A stretch of 64,000 bases of DNA from Bradyrhizobium prioriisuperbiae (GCF_032397745.1 NZ_CP135921.1:3708501-3772500); one strand, 5' to 3'. Numbered from the stretch's first letter, positions 34,892-43,582 are shown. Numbers and translations are program-made. The notes: generated by a model not told the origin, from the letters alone.

Positions 34892-35596
34892 ATGTCCGCA
34901 GGCGCCCCCCAATCGCGCAAGGAATTCGGCAAGACGATCGCGGCTGACATCACCCATCGGCTGCGCGAAGACATCGTCAGTTGCCGGATGACGCCGGATG
35001 AACCGCTGCGCTTCGACGTGCTGAAGCAGCGCTACGGCGCGAGCTTCACCACCCTGCGCGAGGCGCTGACCGCGCTCGCCGCCGAGGGCCTGGTCGACGC
35101 GCAGGAGCAGCGCGGCTTTCGCGTGGCGCCGGTGAGCCGGCGTGACCTCATCGAGGTGACCGACGCGCGCGTGCTGATCGAGGTCGAACTGCTGCGCCGG
35201 TCGATCGAAAAAGGCGGCGATGACTGGGAAATCGCCGTCATTTCCACGCTGCATCGGCTGCGCCGCATCGAAGAGCGGGCGGACGACAACCCGCTCCAGG
35301 ATCCGGAATGGACGGCGGCGCACCGCCAGTTCCATCAGGCGCTGGTCTCGGCCTGCGAGTCCAAGACCCTGCTCGCGATCCGCGCCGACCTGTTCGATCG
35401 CGCCGAGCGCTATCGGCATCTCTCCGCGAGCTTCCGGCCGCGGCCACGCGACAAGGCGGGTGAGCACCAGGCGATCATGCAGTCGGCGATCTCCCGCAAT
35501 GCCGATCTCGCGGTGAAGCTGATCGAATCCCACATCCGGACCACCGCCGAAAACGTACTCGCCTACGCCGGCCATCTGCTCGCCGACGCGAAATAA
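34892..35596 (+). CDS. GntR-family transcriptional regulator, FadR/FCD subgroup
   Basis: 234 residues. The winged helix-turn-helix (about 10-75) contains RLREDIVSCRMTPDEPLRF and YGASFTTLREALTALAAEGLV. The C-terminal FCD all-helical effector domain has metal/ligand positions in DARVLIEVELLRRSI (Asp/Arg near 85), HRQFHQALVSAC near 145 and EHQAIMQSAISRN near 190. FCD regulators usually bind carboxylic acid intermediates. It sits between the two arms of a catabolic regulon, each preceded by the same CGAAAAT double site, and its own promoter carries one, so autoregulation is likely. Confidence 0.92.
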   Translation: MSAGAPQSRKEFGKTIAADITHRLREDIVSCRMTPDEPLRFDVLKQRYGASFTTLREALTALAAEGLVDAQEQRGFRVAPVSRRDLIEVTDARVLIEVELLRRSIEKGGDDWEIAVISTLHRLRRIEERADDNPLQDPEWTAAHRQFHQALVSACESKTLLAIRADLFDRAERYRHLSASFRPRPRDKAGEHQAIMQSAISRNADLAVKLIESHIRTTAENVLAYAGHLLADAK

Positions 35597-35633
35597 GCCG
35601 CCTGACGGAGCGGGAATGGCTTGCGTTCGGCTT

Positions 35634-35665
35634 TAATTTCGAAAATAATATAAATATCGAAAATT
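35634..35665. promoter_or_regulatory. Double operator, site 2 (GntR/FCD regulator)
   Basis: TAATTTCGAAAATA at 35634-35647 (13 of 14 bases of the site 1 palindrome), then a second CGAAAAT at 35658, 18 bp after the first at 35640, the same spacing as in site 1. It lies between the GntR stop and the FAA-hydrolase start (35687), overlapping its expected promoter. Confidence 0.75.
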
Positions 35666-35686
35666 TTCTTATCTCGGGGTGGAAGC

Positions 35687-36559
35687 ATGAAGCTGTTGTC
35701 GTTTTCCGAAGGCGGACGGGAGAGCTGGGGGGCCGTGACGGGCGACGCGGTGACCGATCTCGGCCGTGCGTTACCGCAGTATCCGACCCTGGCGGACTTC
35801 CTCGGCAGCGTCGATTTCGCTCGCCGCGACGCCATCGTCGCCGCGCACAAGCCGGGGCCCAGGCTGTCGGAGATCAGCTTCCTGCCCGTAATCCCGCGTC
35901 CGGAAAAGATCGTCTGCGCCGTGCGCAACTATCTCGATCACCACAACGAGGCAGTGGCGTTCGGGATGAAGCGGGAGATCACCGAGTACCCGCCGATATT
36001 CCTGCGGGTCTGGCGCTCCCAGGTCGGCCACAACGCGCCGGTGATCCGGCCGAAAGTCTCCGACAATTTCGATTGGGAGGGCGAGCTTGCGGTGGTGATC
36101 GGCAAGGGCGGACGGCACATCAGCCAAGCCGATGCCTGGGATCATGTCGCCGGCTATTCGGCCTACAACGATGTCAGCGTTCGCGACTGGCAGCGCCACG
36201 CCCAGCAGATCGCTTCCGGCAAGAATTTCGTTGGTACCGGCCCATTCGGTCCATGGCTGGTGACGCCGGACGAGATCGGCGATCCGACCAAACTCAAGCT
36301 GGAGACGCGGGTCAACGGCACGGTGGTGCAGTCGTCGGATACGTCGATGCTGATCTTTTCGATTCCGCGCCTGATCGAATATAGCTCGACCATCTTCGAC
36401 CTGGTGCCGGGCGACGTCATCGCCACCGGCACGCCGGCGGGCGTCGGCTTCACCCGCAAGCCGCCGGTTTTCCTCAAGGCTGGCGACGTGGTCGAGGTCG
36501 AGATCGAGAATATCGGCGTGCTGCGCAATCCTGTGGTAGACGAGGTCTTGGACGAGTGA
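35687..36559 (+). CDS. Fumarylacetoacetate hydrolase family protein
   Basis: 290 residues, preceded by GGTGGAAG. The FAA-hydrolase fold has an N-terminal cap (MKLLSFSEGGRESWGAV) and IVCAVRNYLDHHNE near residue 75. Metal-binding acidic residues lie in NFDWEGELAVVIGKGGRHIS near 125, and GDVIATGTPAGVGFTRKPP is near 243. It cleaves C-C bonds in acylpyruvates, or hydrates/decarboxylates meta-cleavage products. It is directly downstream of GntR operator site 2 and shares a regulon with the extradiol-dioxygenase-like protein, which suggests a ring-cleavage pathway. Confidence 0.92.
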   Translation: MKLLSFSEGGRESWGAVTGDAVTDLGRALPQYPTLADFLGSVDFARRDAIVAAHKPGPRLSEISFLPVIPRPEKIVCAVRNYLDHHNEAVAFGMKREITEYPPIFLRVWRSQVGHNAPVIRPKVSDNFDWEGELAVVIGKGGRHISQADAWDHVAGYSAYNDVSVRDWQRHAQQIASGKNFVGTGPFGPWLVTPDEIGDPTKLKLETRVNGTVVQSSDTSMLIFSIPRLIEYSSTIFDLVPGDVIATGTPAGVGFTRKPPVFLKAGDVVEVEIENIGVLRNPVVDEVLDE

Positions 36560-37152
36560 GCGCTGCGATGACCGCAGCCTATGAGGTGCGCAAGACCGCG
36601 CTCAGTGTCGAGACCATCTGGCACGAGCGCGGTCCGCGCCTGCCGCAGCCGCTGCTGGTCGGCACGTCGATTGCGGTGATCCGCAATCCGTTCGCAGGCC
36701 GCTACGAAGAAAACCTGCTGCCGTTCCAGGCGGCGCTGCGCGAGCTCGGTCGCGAGCTTGCTGATCAACTGATTGCGCAGCTCGGGGGGGCCGCGCGCAT
36801 CGAGGCCTATGGCAAGGGCATCATTGTCGGCGAGGACGGCGAGCTCGAGCACGGCGCGGTGTGGCATGAGGCCGGCGGCTGGGCGATGCGCGCAGCGCTC
36901 GGTGATCCCAAAGCCATCGTGCCCGCCGCCAAGACCATCGGCGGTCCGGGCACGCGGCTGATGGTGCCGCTCGGACACATTCATGCCGCCTATGTGCGCA
37001 GTCATTTCGGCACCGCCGAGATGACCTTGTGGGATGCGCCCCGGCGTGACGAGATTGCCTTTGCGCTGGTGATGGCGACCGGCGGCCGGCCGCATGCGCG
37101 GATCGGCGGTCTCAAGGGGTCCGAGATTTCGGTGCACGACGGCCAGCGCTGA
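36556..37152 (+). CDS. DUF1185 'amino acid synthesis' family protein
   Basis: 198 residues from a GTG overlapping the FAA-hydrolase stop (GTGA); an ATG at 36568 is an alternative. The family shows AVIRNPFAGRYEENL near residue 38, EAYGKGIIVGEDGELEHGAVWH near 85, GGPGTRLMVPLGHIHAAYVR near 130, and ends with GRPHARIGGLKGSEI. DUF1185 proteins have a known structure but no assigned reaction, and often accompany amidohydrolases or aromatic catabolic genes. Translational coupling to the hydrolase supports a shared pathway. Its 3' end overlaps the convergent LacI gene by 41 bp. Confidence 0.88.
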   Translation: MSAAMTAAYEVRKTALSVETIWHERGPRLPQPLLVGTSIAVIRNPFAGRYEENLLPFQAALRELGRELADQLIAQLGGAARIEAYGKGIIVGEDGELEHGAVWHEAGGWAMRAALGDPKAIVPAAKTIGGPGTRLMVPLGHIHAAYVRSHFGTAEMTLWDAPRRDEIAFALVMATGGRPHARIGGLKGSEISVHDGQR

Positions 37153-38164
37153 CGGCGGGCGTCGCTGGTGGTGCGGCGGTGGTCTTGCGGATCACCAGGC
37201 TGGTGCCGAGCACATAACGCACATCACTGACCACGCGCGTCTTCAGCATCTCCATCAGCAGCGACACCGCGGCACGGCCCGCCTCCGGGCATGCATTGGA
37301 GACGCTGGACAACGCCGGATAAGTCATCGCGCCGAGCACGTCGTCGCAGCCGATCACGCTAAAATCCCTGGGTACGGCCACGCCGCGTGCGGCAAGGCCG
37401 GCGAGCGTGCCCTGCGCCATCAGATCGTCAAACGCCACGGCAGCCGTTGCGCGATAGTCGAGCAGGGCAGGGGCGGCGGCGTTACCGGTCTCGAAAGACG
37501 CCATCTGCGCCGGCACCATCAGCACCTGCAGATTGTGGACTTTCGCCCTGCGCTGAACGGCGGTACGCCGTTGCGCATTCGACCACGAGCTCTTCGGCCC
37601 ACTGATATAGGCGATGCGTTTGTGGCCGAGATCAGCGAGATGATCGACCGCCTCGGCGACTCCGACGCCGCTGTCCATCAGCACGCGCGGGATGCCCTTG
37701 ATGTCCCGGTTGATCAGCACCAGCGGCCGCCGTGCGGCCTGAGCGCGAATCTGCTCTTCGGACAGCCGCGACGAGGCGAGAATGAACCCTTCCACCTGGG
37801 TCGCGAAGCGGCTGACCAGCTTTTCCTCCTGGTCCGGATTTTCGTCGGAATTGCCCAGGAACACGCAGAAGTCGAGTTTCTCCGCCTCGACCTGTGCCGC
37901 ACGGATCAGCGGCGGGAAAAACGGATTGGCCACATCAGGCACCACCAGAGCGACATTGCCGTAGCGTCCGGTCGACAGCGCCCGCGCCGTATGGTTCGGC
38001 ACGTAGCCGATCTTTTTCGCGATTGCCTTCACCTTGCGCACGGTGTCCGCGTTCAGCATGTCGGGGCGGGTGAAAGCGCGTGACACGGTCGCACGCGAAA
38101 CCCCGGCGGCGTCCGCCACCTGGCTGATCGTCGGCGCGTCCGGGCGGCTCGATAGGTCGTCCAT
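37112..38164 (-). CDS. LacI-family repressor, probable regulator of the nag genes
   Basis: 350 residues from the ATG at 38164 (MDDLSSRPDAPTISQ). The LacI helix-turn-helix TISQVADAAGVSRATVSRAF is at about residues 12-31 with the hinge helix NHTARALSTG near 60. The periplasmic-binding-protein-like core (NVALVVPDVANPFFPPLIR; VIGCDDVLGAMTYPALSSV) binds a sugar or sugar phosphate. A perfect GCAACCGGTTGC palindrome, the classical LacI-type site with a central CG, lies 70 bp upstream in the divergent nagB promoter and recurs before the sugar-binding-protein gene. Glucosamine-6-phosphate or GlcNAc-6-phosphate is the likely inducer. Confidence 0.93.
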   Translation of the reverse strand: MDDLSSRPDAPTISQVADAAGVSRATVSRAFTRPDMLNADTVRKVKAIAKKIGYVPNHTARALSTGRYGNVALVVPDVANPFFPPLIRAAQVEAEKLDFCVFLGNSDENPDQEEKLVSRFATQVEGFILASSRLSEEQIRAQAARRPLVLINRDIKGIPRVLMDSGVGVAEAVDHLADLGHKRIAYISGPKSSWSNAQRRTAVQRRAKVHNLQVLMVPAQMASFETGNAAAPALLDYRATAAVAFDDLMAQGTLAGLAARGVAVPRDFSVIGCDDVLGAMTYPALSSVSNACPEAGRAAVSLLMEMLKTRVVSDVRYVLGTSLVIRKTTAAPPATPAVSAGRRAPKSRTP

Positions 38165-38233
38165 CAATCGTCCCGTGCGGGGGCAGGCCCGGCCGTTGCC
38201 ACGTCCTGGCTCGATTTCCCAGCCGCTTGACCC

Positions 38234-38245
38234 GCAACCGGTTGC
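38234..38245. promoter_or_regulatory. LacI-type operator, copy 1
   Basis: Perfect 12-bp palindrome GCAACCGGTTGC in the divergent promoter between the LacI gene (start 38164) and nagB (start 38327). An identical copy occurs at 40314-40325. Confidence 0.8.
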
Positions 38246-38326
38246 AGAGAATAGTACAGGTCGCCGGTGCCGGGAGCAACAACCGCGCGGGACCATTTCC
38301 GCTCAGCTGCTTGACGAGTCGTTCAG

Positions 38327-39121
38327 ATGGATTTCGCTGCTGCCACACGCACGCCGACGCACCACCGCATGGTGGAGCGCCTGCGCGTGCGCTCCTTTGC
38401 GACGCGCGGAGACATGAGCGAGGCTGCGGCCCGCGATATCGCCGATGAGATCCGCGCAAGGCTGGCTGTCGCCGACGGCGTGCGTTTGATTTTTGCTGCC
38501 GCTCCGAGCCAGGCCGGCATGATCGGGGCGCTGATCGCCGAGCCCGGCATCGACTGGTCTCGCGTCACGGCGTTTCACATGGATGAGTATATCGGCCTCG
38601 CCACCGAGGCGCCGCAGCGTTTCGCGTTGTGGCTTCAGCAGCGCCTGTTCAATCGCGTGGCGTTCGCCGCCGTGCACCCGATCATCCCGGAGCCCGAGCC
38701 GCGTGCCGCCGCCGCGCATTATGCCGAGTTGCTGACCGCGGCGCCGATCGACATCGTGTGTCTCGGCATCGGCGTCAACGGCCACATCGCATTCAATGAT
38801 CCGCCGGTCGCCGATTTTGCCGATCCGCTGGATGTCAAGATCGTCGCACTCGACGATGCCTGCCGCCGGCAGCAGGTCGACGACGATTGCTTCGCGAATC
38901 TCACTGACGTGCCCGAACGCGCGGTGACCTTGACCATTCCTCGACTGCTGCGCGCGCAACGGCTGTTTTGCGTGGTGCCGGGCGCACAAAAACGCACAGC
39001 CGTTGAGCGAACGCTTCGCGGTCCGATCACCACCGACTGCCCGGCCAGTGTCCTGCGTCGGCATGCCGATTGCACGCTGTATCTCGACGTGGAGTCTGAC
39101 CCCGATGTCTGGAACGGTTGA
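38327..39121 (+). CDS. nagB: Glucosamine-6-phosphate deaminase
   Basis: 264 residues. The family signature is AFHMDEYIGL (catalytic Asp in the MDEY segment, near residue 83) and LGIGVNGHIAFNDPP near 146, with the usual active-site Asn-Gly-His-Ile. The end PASVLRRHADCTLYLD matches the C-terminal strand. It converts glucosamine-6-phosphate to fructose-6-phosphate plus ammonia, the last step of GlcNAc catabolism. The start has no strong Shine-Dalgarno. It follows the LacI operator by 80 bp and overlaps nagA by 17 bp. Confidence 0.9.
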   Translation: MDFAAATRTPTHHRMVERLRVRSFATRGDMSEAAARDIADEIRARLAVADGVRLIFAAAPSQAGMIGALIAEPGIDWSRVTAFHMDEYIGLATEAPQRFALWLQQRLFNRVAFAAVHPIIPEPEPRAAAAHYAELLTAAPIDIVCLGIGVNGHIAFNDPPVADFADPLDVKIVALDDACRRQQVDDDCFANLTDVPERAVTLTIPRLLRAQRLFCVVPGAQKRTAVERTLRGPITTDCPASVLRRHADCTLYLDVESDPDVWNG

Positions 39122-40265
39122 TCATATCGTAGGCCGCGATGTCGGCACCGGGCAGGGGCTCTCCGTCACGGTCGCCGATGGCCGCATCACGGCGATTGCG
39201 CCGCTGGACCTGGAGTTGGCATCAACGCCTTATCTTTCCGCGGGCCTGATCGACCTGCAGGTCAACGGTTTTCGCGGCCTGGATTTCAATGATGGTGCAT
39301 TGACGGCTGAGCGGGTGTTGGCGTTGACCCGCATGATGGCCGGCCTTGGCGTCACCACCTATCTGCCGACCCTGATCACCGCGTCCCGTGCCTCGCTTGG
39401 TTCGGCGCTCGCGGCCATCGCCGCGGCGCGGCGGCAGGATCCGCTGTGCGAACGGATGATTCCCTTCGTCCATGTCGAGGGGCCGTTTCTTGCAGCCGAA
39501 GACGGTCCGCGCGGCGGGCATCCGCGCGAGCATGTGCGTCCGCCCGATCTCGACGAAGTGGCAGAATGGCAGCGCGTCAGTGGTGGCCTGGTCGGCAAGA
39601 TTACGTTGTCGCCGCATTACGATCAAGCGCCAGCTTTCATTCGCGCGCTGGTCGCACAAGGCATCCTGGTCGCCATCGGTCACACCTCGGCCACGGTTGC
39701 GCAGATCCAGGATGCGGTCGCAGCCGGGGCCCGGCTGTCGACGCATCTCGGCAACGGCGCGGCGGCGATGTTGCCGCGGCATCCGAATTTCATCTGGGCC
39801 CAGCTGGCCGACGATCGGCTCGATGCCGGTTTCATCGCCGACGGTTTCCACCTGCCGGCCGAGACGTTCAAGGCGATGCTGCGGGCGAAGGGGCTGGGTC
39901 GCTCCTACCTTGTCTCCGATACGACGGCGCCTGGTGGCCTGTCGCCCGGCATCTACGATCAGCCGATCGGCGGGCGTGTCGAGGTTGGCAGCGACGGCCG
40001 CCTCAGCGTAGTGGGAACGCCGTATCTCGCCGGCGCAAGCCGGCCGCTGTGCGAGGACGTGGCGCTGGCCATCCGCATGGCCGACCTGACGCTGGCCGAC
40101 GGCATCCAGTTGGCAACGCTCAATCCCGGCCGTTTTGTCGGCGGTCGCGGCCGTCTCGCCATCGGCGAGGTAGCGGATCTCATTCTGTTCGATTGGGAGC
40201 AGGGCACGGCATCGCTGGCGATCCGCGAGACCTATGTGTCCGGGGAAAAATACAGTCCTGCGTGA
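39105..40265 (+). CDS. nagA: N-acetylglucosamine-6-phosphate deacetylase
   Basis: 386 residues from the ATG at 39105, inside the 3' end of nagB. Amidohydrolase fold: GLIDLQVNGFRGLDFND near residue 45 (the usual HxH is QxN here, as in most NagA), the metal Glu in HVEGPFLA near 120, His in AIGHTSAT near 190, His in STHLGNGA near 213, and the catalytic Asp in YLVSDTTAPGG. It removes acetate from GlcNAc-6-phosphate to feed NagB. A few segments differ from E. coli NagA (THLGNGA instead of HLFNAM), so a related N-acyl amino sugar phosphate is possible. Confidence 0.9.
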   Translation: MSGTVDHIVGRDVGTGQGLSVTVADGRITAIAPLDLELASTPYLSAGLIDLQVNGFRGLDFNDGALTAERVLALTRMMAGLGVTTYLPTLITASRASLGSALAAIAAARRQDPLCERMIPFVHVEGPFLAAEDGPRGGHPREHVRPPDLDEVAEWQRVSGGLVGKITLSPHYDQAPAFIRALVAQGILVAIGHTSATVAQIQDAVAAGARLSTHLGNGAAAMLPRHPNFIWAQLADDRLDAGFIADGFHLPAETFKAMLRAKGLGRSYLVSDTTAPGGLSPGIYDQPIGGRVEVGSDGRLSVVGTPYLAGASRPLCEDVALAIRMADLTLADGIQLATLNPGRFVGGRGRLAIGEVADLILFDWEQGTASLAIRETYVSGEKYSPA

Positions 40266-40313
40266 TGCGGACGACGGGGCGCTGTTCGCCGGGCTACGCT
40301 TCGCCTTGACGCC

Positions 40314-40325
40314 GCAACCGGTTGC
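40314..40325. promoter_or_regulatory. LacI-type operator, copy 2
   Basis: Perfect palindrome GCAACCGGTTGC, identical to the copy at 38234. It lies 49 bp after the nagA stop and 47 bp before the sugar-binding-protein start, so the transporter genes appear to have their own regulated promoter. Confidence 0.8.
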
Positions 40326-40371
40326 ATATCAAATCGGCTGCCGGCCGTTTTTGCCACGGGAGGGGATCATC

Positions 40372-41691
40372 ATGGCTGAAACCTGCTTCGGGAGACGCGG
40401 CACCAGGTCTCGCCGGGTTGGATGGCGCTGTCTCGCCGCCTCGGTGATCGCAGTGTGTTTGGCCGGGATCACCAGCGCGCAGGCGCAGAAGCTGATCGTG
40501 TGGAGCGGCTATCCCGAGATGGAGCCGTTCTACCGCCATGTCGCCGACGGCATGAAAGCGAAATTCCCCAATCTCCAGGTGTCGGTCGAAGCGATCCCGC
40601 TGCGCGAGCATGAGAAGCGCGTCGCGCTTGGCCTGGCGTCGGGCGGGAGTGGCGCCCTGGTGATCGAGCTCGGTACCGCCGGCGCGGCGCGCTATCTCAA
40701 CAATGATCTCTTGCCGAAGGCGCCGGCCAATGTGGTCGGTTTCGTCGGCAATCCCGCGAATTTCAGCGCCTTCTTCCGCGACAGCGCCAGCCTTGGTGGC
40801 GCGGTCTATGGCGTGCCGCTGTTCCATGGCCAGGTGTCGTTGTTCTACAACCTCGACATGTTCAGGGAGGCCGGGCTGACACGCCCGCCCGCGACCATGG
40901 CGGAGTACGACGCCTATGCCGAGAAACTGACGCGGCGTGACAGCGCCGGCAAGTCCACGGTCTCCGGCTGGAGCCTGCGCCTCTCGGGCGGTGGTCAGGG
41001 CATTGCTGAAAAATTCTGGATCAATCTGTTCCAGTTTGGCGGCAATATCCTCAGCCCGACGGCCGACGGCAAATGGCGGGTGACGCTGGTCAATGAAGCG
41101 GGCCGAAACGCGCTGAAGCAATATCTGGTCAACGTCCACAAGACCAAGACCGTGTCGCCGGAGATGCCGGCCGATGCGGAGGCCTTCGAGCGCGGCCAGA
41201 CCGCGATGTTCATCCGTGAATCCTGGGTCATCGCCGACATCGCCAAGAAGGCGCCGAGCCTCAATTACGCGACCGCGCCGCTGCCGCGGGGGTCGATCAG
41301 CATCCCGACCAATCTCTATGTCAGCGCCAAGGGCGCGGAGGCCGATGCCGCCTGGGCTTTCGCTCTGGCCGCCAACGAACCCGACAACCAGATCTGGCTG
41401 CTGAAGAACGTGGGGTGGCTGCCGAGCCGCGCCAATATCGACTATTCGCCAGTCACCACATCCGTGCCGGCCTTCAGTGCGTTTGTCGACTATCCCAAGG
41501 ATTATGGTTTCTTCGCCCTTCCGGCTATCGATGCCAGTGAGGAAGTGCTCGCGCGGGTCGCAGCCAGGCTGGTCACCGCTTTCGCCGACAGCAAGCTTGC
41601 GGATGACGACAAGGCGATCGACGCGAACCTCCTGGCTACCGAGACCGAGGTCAACGGAATCCTCAAGCGAGAGGGCCTGCTTGGCAAGTGA
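40372..41691 (+). CDS. Sugar ABC transporter substrate-binding protein (family 1)
   Basis: 439 residues from the ATG at 40372 with GGAGGGG upstream. A long basic signal peptide (RRVGWRCLAASVIAVCLAG...AQA, to about residue 38) is followed by KLIVWSGYPEMEPFYRHVAD and the SBP_bac_1 core: FHGQVSLFYNLDMFREAGL, EYDAYAEKLTRRD, FERGQTAMFIRESWV. It is the periplasmic receptor of the carbohydrate uptake (CUT1) importer encoded next. Shared LacI operators with nagBA suggest GlcNAc, chitobiose or another amino sugar as ligand. Confidence 0.9.
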   Translation: MAETCFGRRGTRSRRVGWRCLAASVIAVCLAGITSAQAQKLIVWSGYPEMEPFYRHVADGMKAKFPNLQVSVEAIPLREHEKRVALGLASGGSGALVIELGTAGAARYLNNDLLPKAPANVVGFVGNPANFSAFFRDSASLGGAVYGVPLFHGQVSLFYNLDMFREAGLTRPPATMAEYDAYAEKLTRRDSAGKSTVSGWSLRLSGGGQGIAEKFWINLFQFGGNILSPTADGKWRVTLVNEAGRNALKQYLVNVHKTKTVSPEMPADAEAFERGQTAMFIRESWVIADIAKKAPSLNYATAPLPRGSISIPTNLYVSAKGAEADAAWAFALAANEPDNQIWLLKNVGWLPSRANIDYSPVTTSVPAFSAFVDYPKDYGFFALPAIDASEEVLARVAARLVTAFADSKLADDDKAIDANLLATETEVNGILKREGLLGK

Positions 41692-41767
41692 ACCTCACCA
41701 CATGATGGTCCATCTCATGCCGCGAGACCTCCTCAAGGCCCTGCGCCTTCACCGCGTCTGAGGGCGA

Positions 41768-42655
41768 ATGCTGCAGCGAAAGAAACTGATCTTTGTAAGT
41801 TTGGTGCTGCTGCCGACGCTGGCGATCTATGCCGCGGTCAGGCTGTATCCGATCGGCGAGACGCTCCGGCTCAGCCTGCACCAATGGAACATCCTCTCCA
41901 AGAACAAGCCCTTCATCGGCTTCGACAACTTTCGCGAACTGACCGGCGATCCGCTGTTCCTCGAAGCTCTGGTCAACACCACGATCATCGCTTTCGGCGT
42001 GCTGATCGTGACCATCCCGCTGGCGCTTTGCCTCGCGGCGCTGATCCACCACCGCACCAAATCGCGCCTCGCCGGCTTCTACGAAACCGCGATCTTCCTT
42101 CCTCACGTGGTGTCGCTGGTGCCGGCCGCGATGGCCTGGAAGTGGATTTTCGATGCGCGGCTCGGGCCGCTCAACGCCATGCTTGACTGGTTTGGTGTGG
42201 CGCCGAAAGCGTGGCTGTTCGATCCGGTGCTTTCTCTCGTCTGCATTATCGTGCTCTGCTCATGGCAGACGCTCGGTTATGCCGTGCTGATCTATCTTGT
42301 CGGCTTCAAGAACCTGCCGCATGCGCTGTACGAAGCGGCGCGCCTCGACGGTGCCTCGGCGCGGCAATCGTTCTGGTTTCTATCGATCCCGCTGCTGAAG
42401 CCGATCACCTTGTATGTATCGGTGGTCACCCTGGTTTCCGGCTTCAATGTTTATGCACAGGCCTTCGTCCTGGCCTCGGATTCGCAGGGCGCGCCCGGCC
42501 GCCAGGTGCGCGTGCTGGTGCTCGATATGCTGGAGAACAGCTTCCGCAACTACCGCGTCGGTTACGCGGCTTCCGAAGCCGTGGTCCTGCTGGTCATCGT
42601 GCTCGTCCTCACGCTGATCCAATTTTCGCTCTTGCGCGAGAAGGGCCGGGCATGA
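41768..42655 (+). CDS. Sugar ABC transporter permease (MalF type)
   Basis: 295 residues. Six membrane helices with a periplasmic loop after the first (LSLHQWNILSKNKPFIGFDN). The EAA loop ALYEAARLDGASARQSFWFL is near residue 196 and contacts the ATPase. It forms the CUT1 membrane channel with the next gene, which starts in an ATGA overlap. No ATP-binding subunit is encoded in the cluster. Confidence 0.92.
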   Translation: MLQRKKLIFVSLVLLPTLAIYAAVRLYPIGETLRLSLHQWNILSKNKPFIGFDNFRELTGDPLFLEALVNTTIIAFGVLIVTIPLALCLAALIHHRTKSRLAGFYETAIFLPHVVSLVPAAMAWKWIFDARLGPLNAMLDWFGVAPKAWLFDPVLSLVCIIVLCSWQTLGYAVLIYLVGFKNLPHALYEAARLDGASARQSFWFLSIPLLKPITLYVSVVTLVSGFNVYAQAFVLASDSQGAPGRQVRVLVLDMLENSFRNYRVGYAASEAVVLLVIVLVLTLIQFSLLREKGRA

Positions 42656-43536
42656 CGCTCTCCGCCAACGCCATTCCCTTCGACGATGTCGCCGGCGACC
42701 GCCGCCGTCGTCTGAAGACTCTGCTGACGAACCTCGTCATCGACATCATCTTGACCGCGTTTTCCATCGCGATGCTGCTGCCGCTGGTCTTCCTGGTCGC
42801 CAATGCCTTCAAGACGCCGCAGGAGATGCTGCTCTGGCCGCCGCCGATCGTGCCGCACCATCCGACCCTGGATAACTTCAAGTCCGTGCTCAGCGACACG
42901 CCGCTGCTGACCTGGATCTGGAACAGCCTGCTGTTCGCCTGTCTCTCGACCCTGTCGATCATGACGACGTCGGCGATCGCCGGCTATGTCCTCGGCAAGT
43001 TCTCGTTCAAGATTCTCAACATCGTTTTTGCGATCATCCTGGGGACCGCGATCATCCCGTTCGAGGTCTACATGATTCCGCTCTATTTCCAGGTGAAGGC
43101 GCTGGGCGCGCTGAATTCCGTCTGGGGGTTGCTTGTCGGCTATCTGGTGATGAGCTTTGGCATTTTCTTGATTCGGCAGAACGTCATTCACTCCATTCCG
43201 GATGAATTGCTGGAGGCCGCGCGTATTGATGGCGCCGGCGAACTCTGGGTGTTTGTCTATATCGTGCTGCCGCTGCTGCGCGCCCCGCTTGCCGCGCTTG
43301 GCGTGCTGGCCTTCTTCCAGGCCTGGACGGCATTCGCCTGGCCGCTGATCGTCACCTCGACCAAGACGGCCTACACCATCGAGGTTGGCCTCGCGCTATT
43401 TCAGACCGGCTTTACGGTCGACCTCGGCCGTCTCAGCGCCGCATCGTCGATTGTGCTGATTCCCAGCATCACCCTCTTTGTGTTCCTGCGCCGCCAGTTC
43501 GTTCAGGGCGTGGCGAGCACCGGCCTCAAAGAGTGA
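42652..43536 (+). CDS. Sugar ABC transporter permease (MalG type)
   Basis: 294 residues from the ATG at 42652, overlapping the upstream stop by ATGA (longer frames are inside that gene). Six helices, with the MalG-like NAFKTPQEMLLWPPPIVP loop near residue 50, EAA loop LLEAARIDGAGELWVFVYIV near 185, and a C-terminus ending QFVQGVASTGLKE as in CUT1 permeases. It completes the membrane part of the amino-sugar importer. An ATPase (MalK/UgpC type) must come from elsewhere in the genome. Confidence 0.92.
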   Translation: MTLSANAIPFDDVAGDRRRRLKTLLTNLVIDIILTAFSIAMLLPLVFLVANAFKTPQEMLLWPPPIVPHHPTLDNFKSVLSDTPLLTWIWNSLLFACLSTLSIMTTSAIAGYVLGKFSFKILNIVFAIILGTAIIPFEVYMIPLYFQVKALGALNSVWGLLVGYLVMSFGIFLIRQNVIHSIPDELLEAARIDGAGELWVFVYIVLPLLRAPLAALGVLAFFQAWTAFAWPLIVTSTKTAYTIEVGLALFQTGFTVDLGRLSAASSIVLIPSITLFVFLRRQFVQGVASTGLKE

Positions 43537-43582
43537 GCCGGCGCTGTCGCCACCGCATCAGAGCGGCCTGCTGCAGAGCTCC

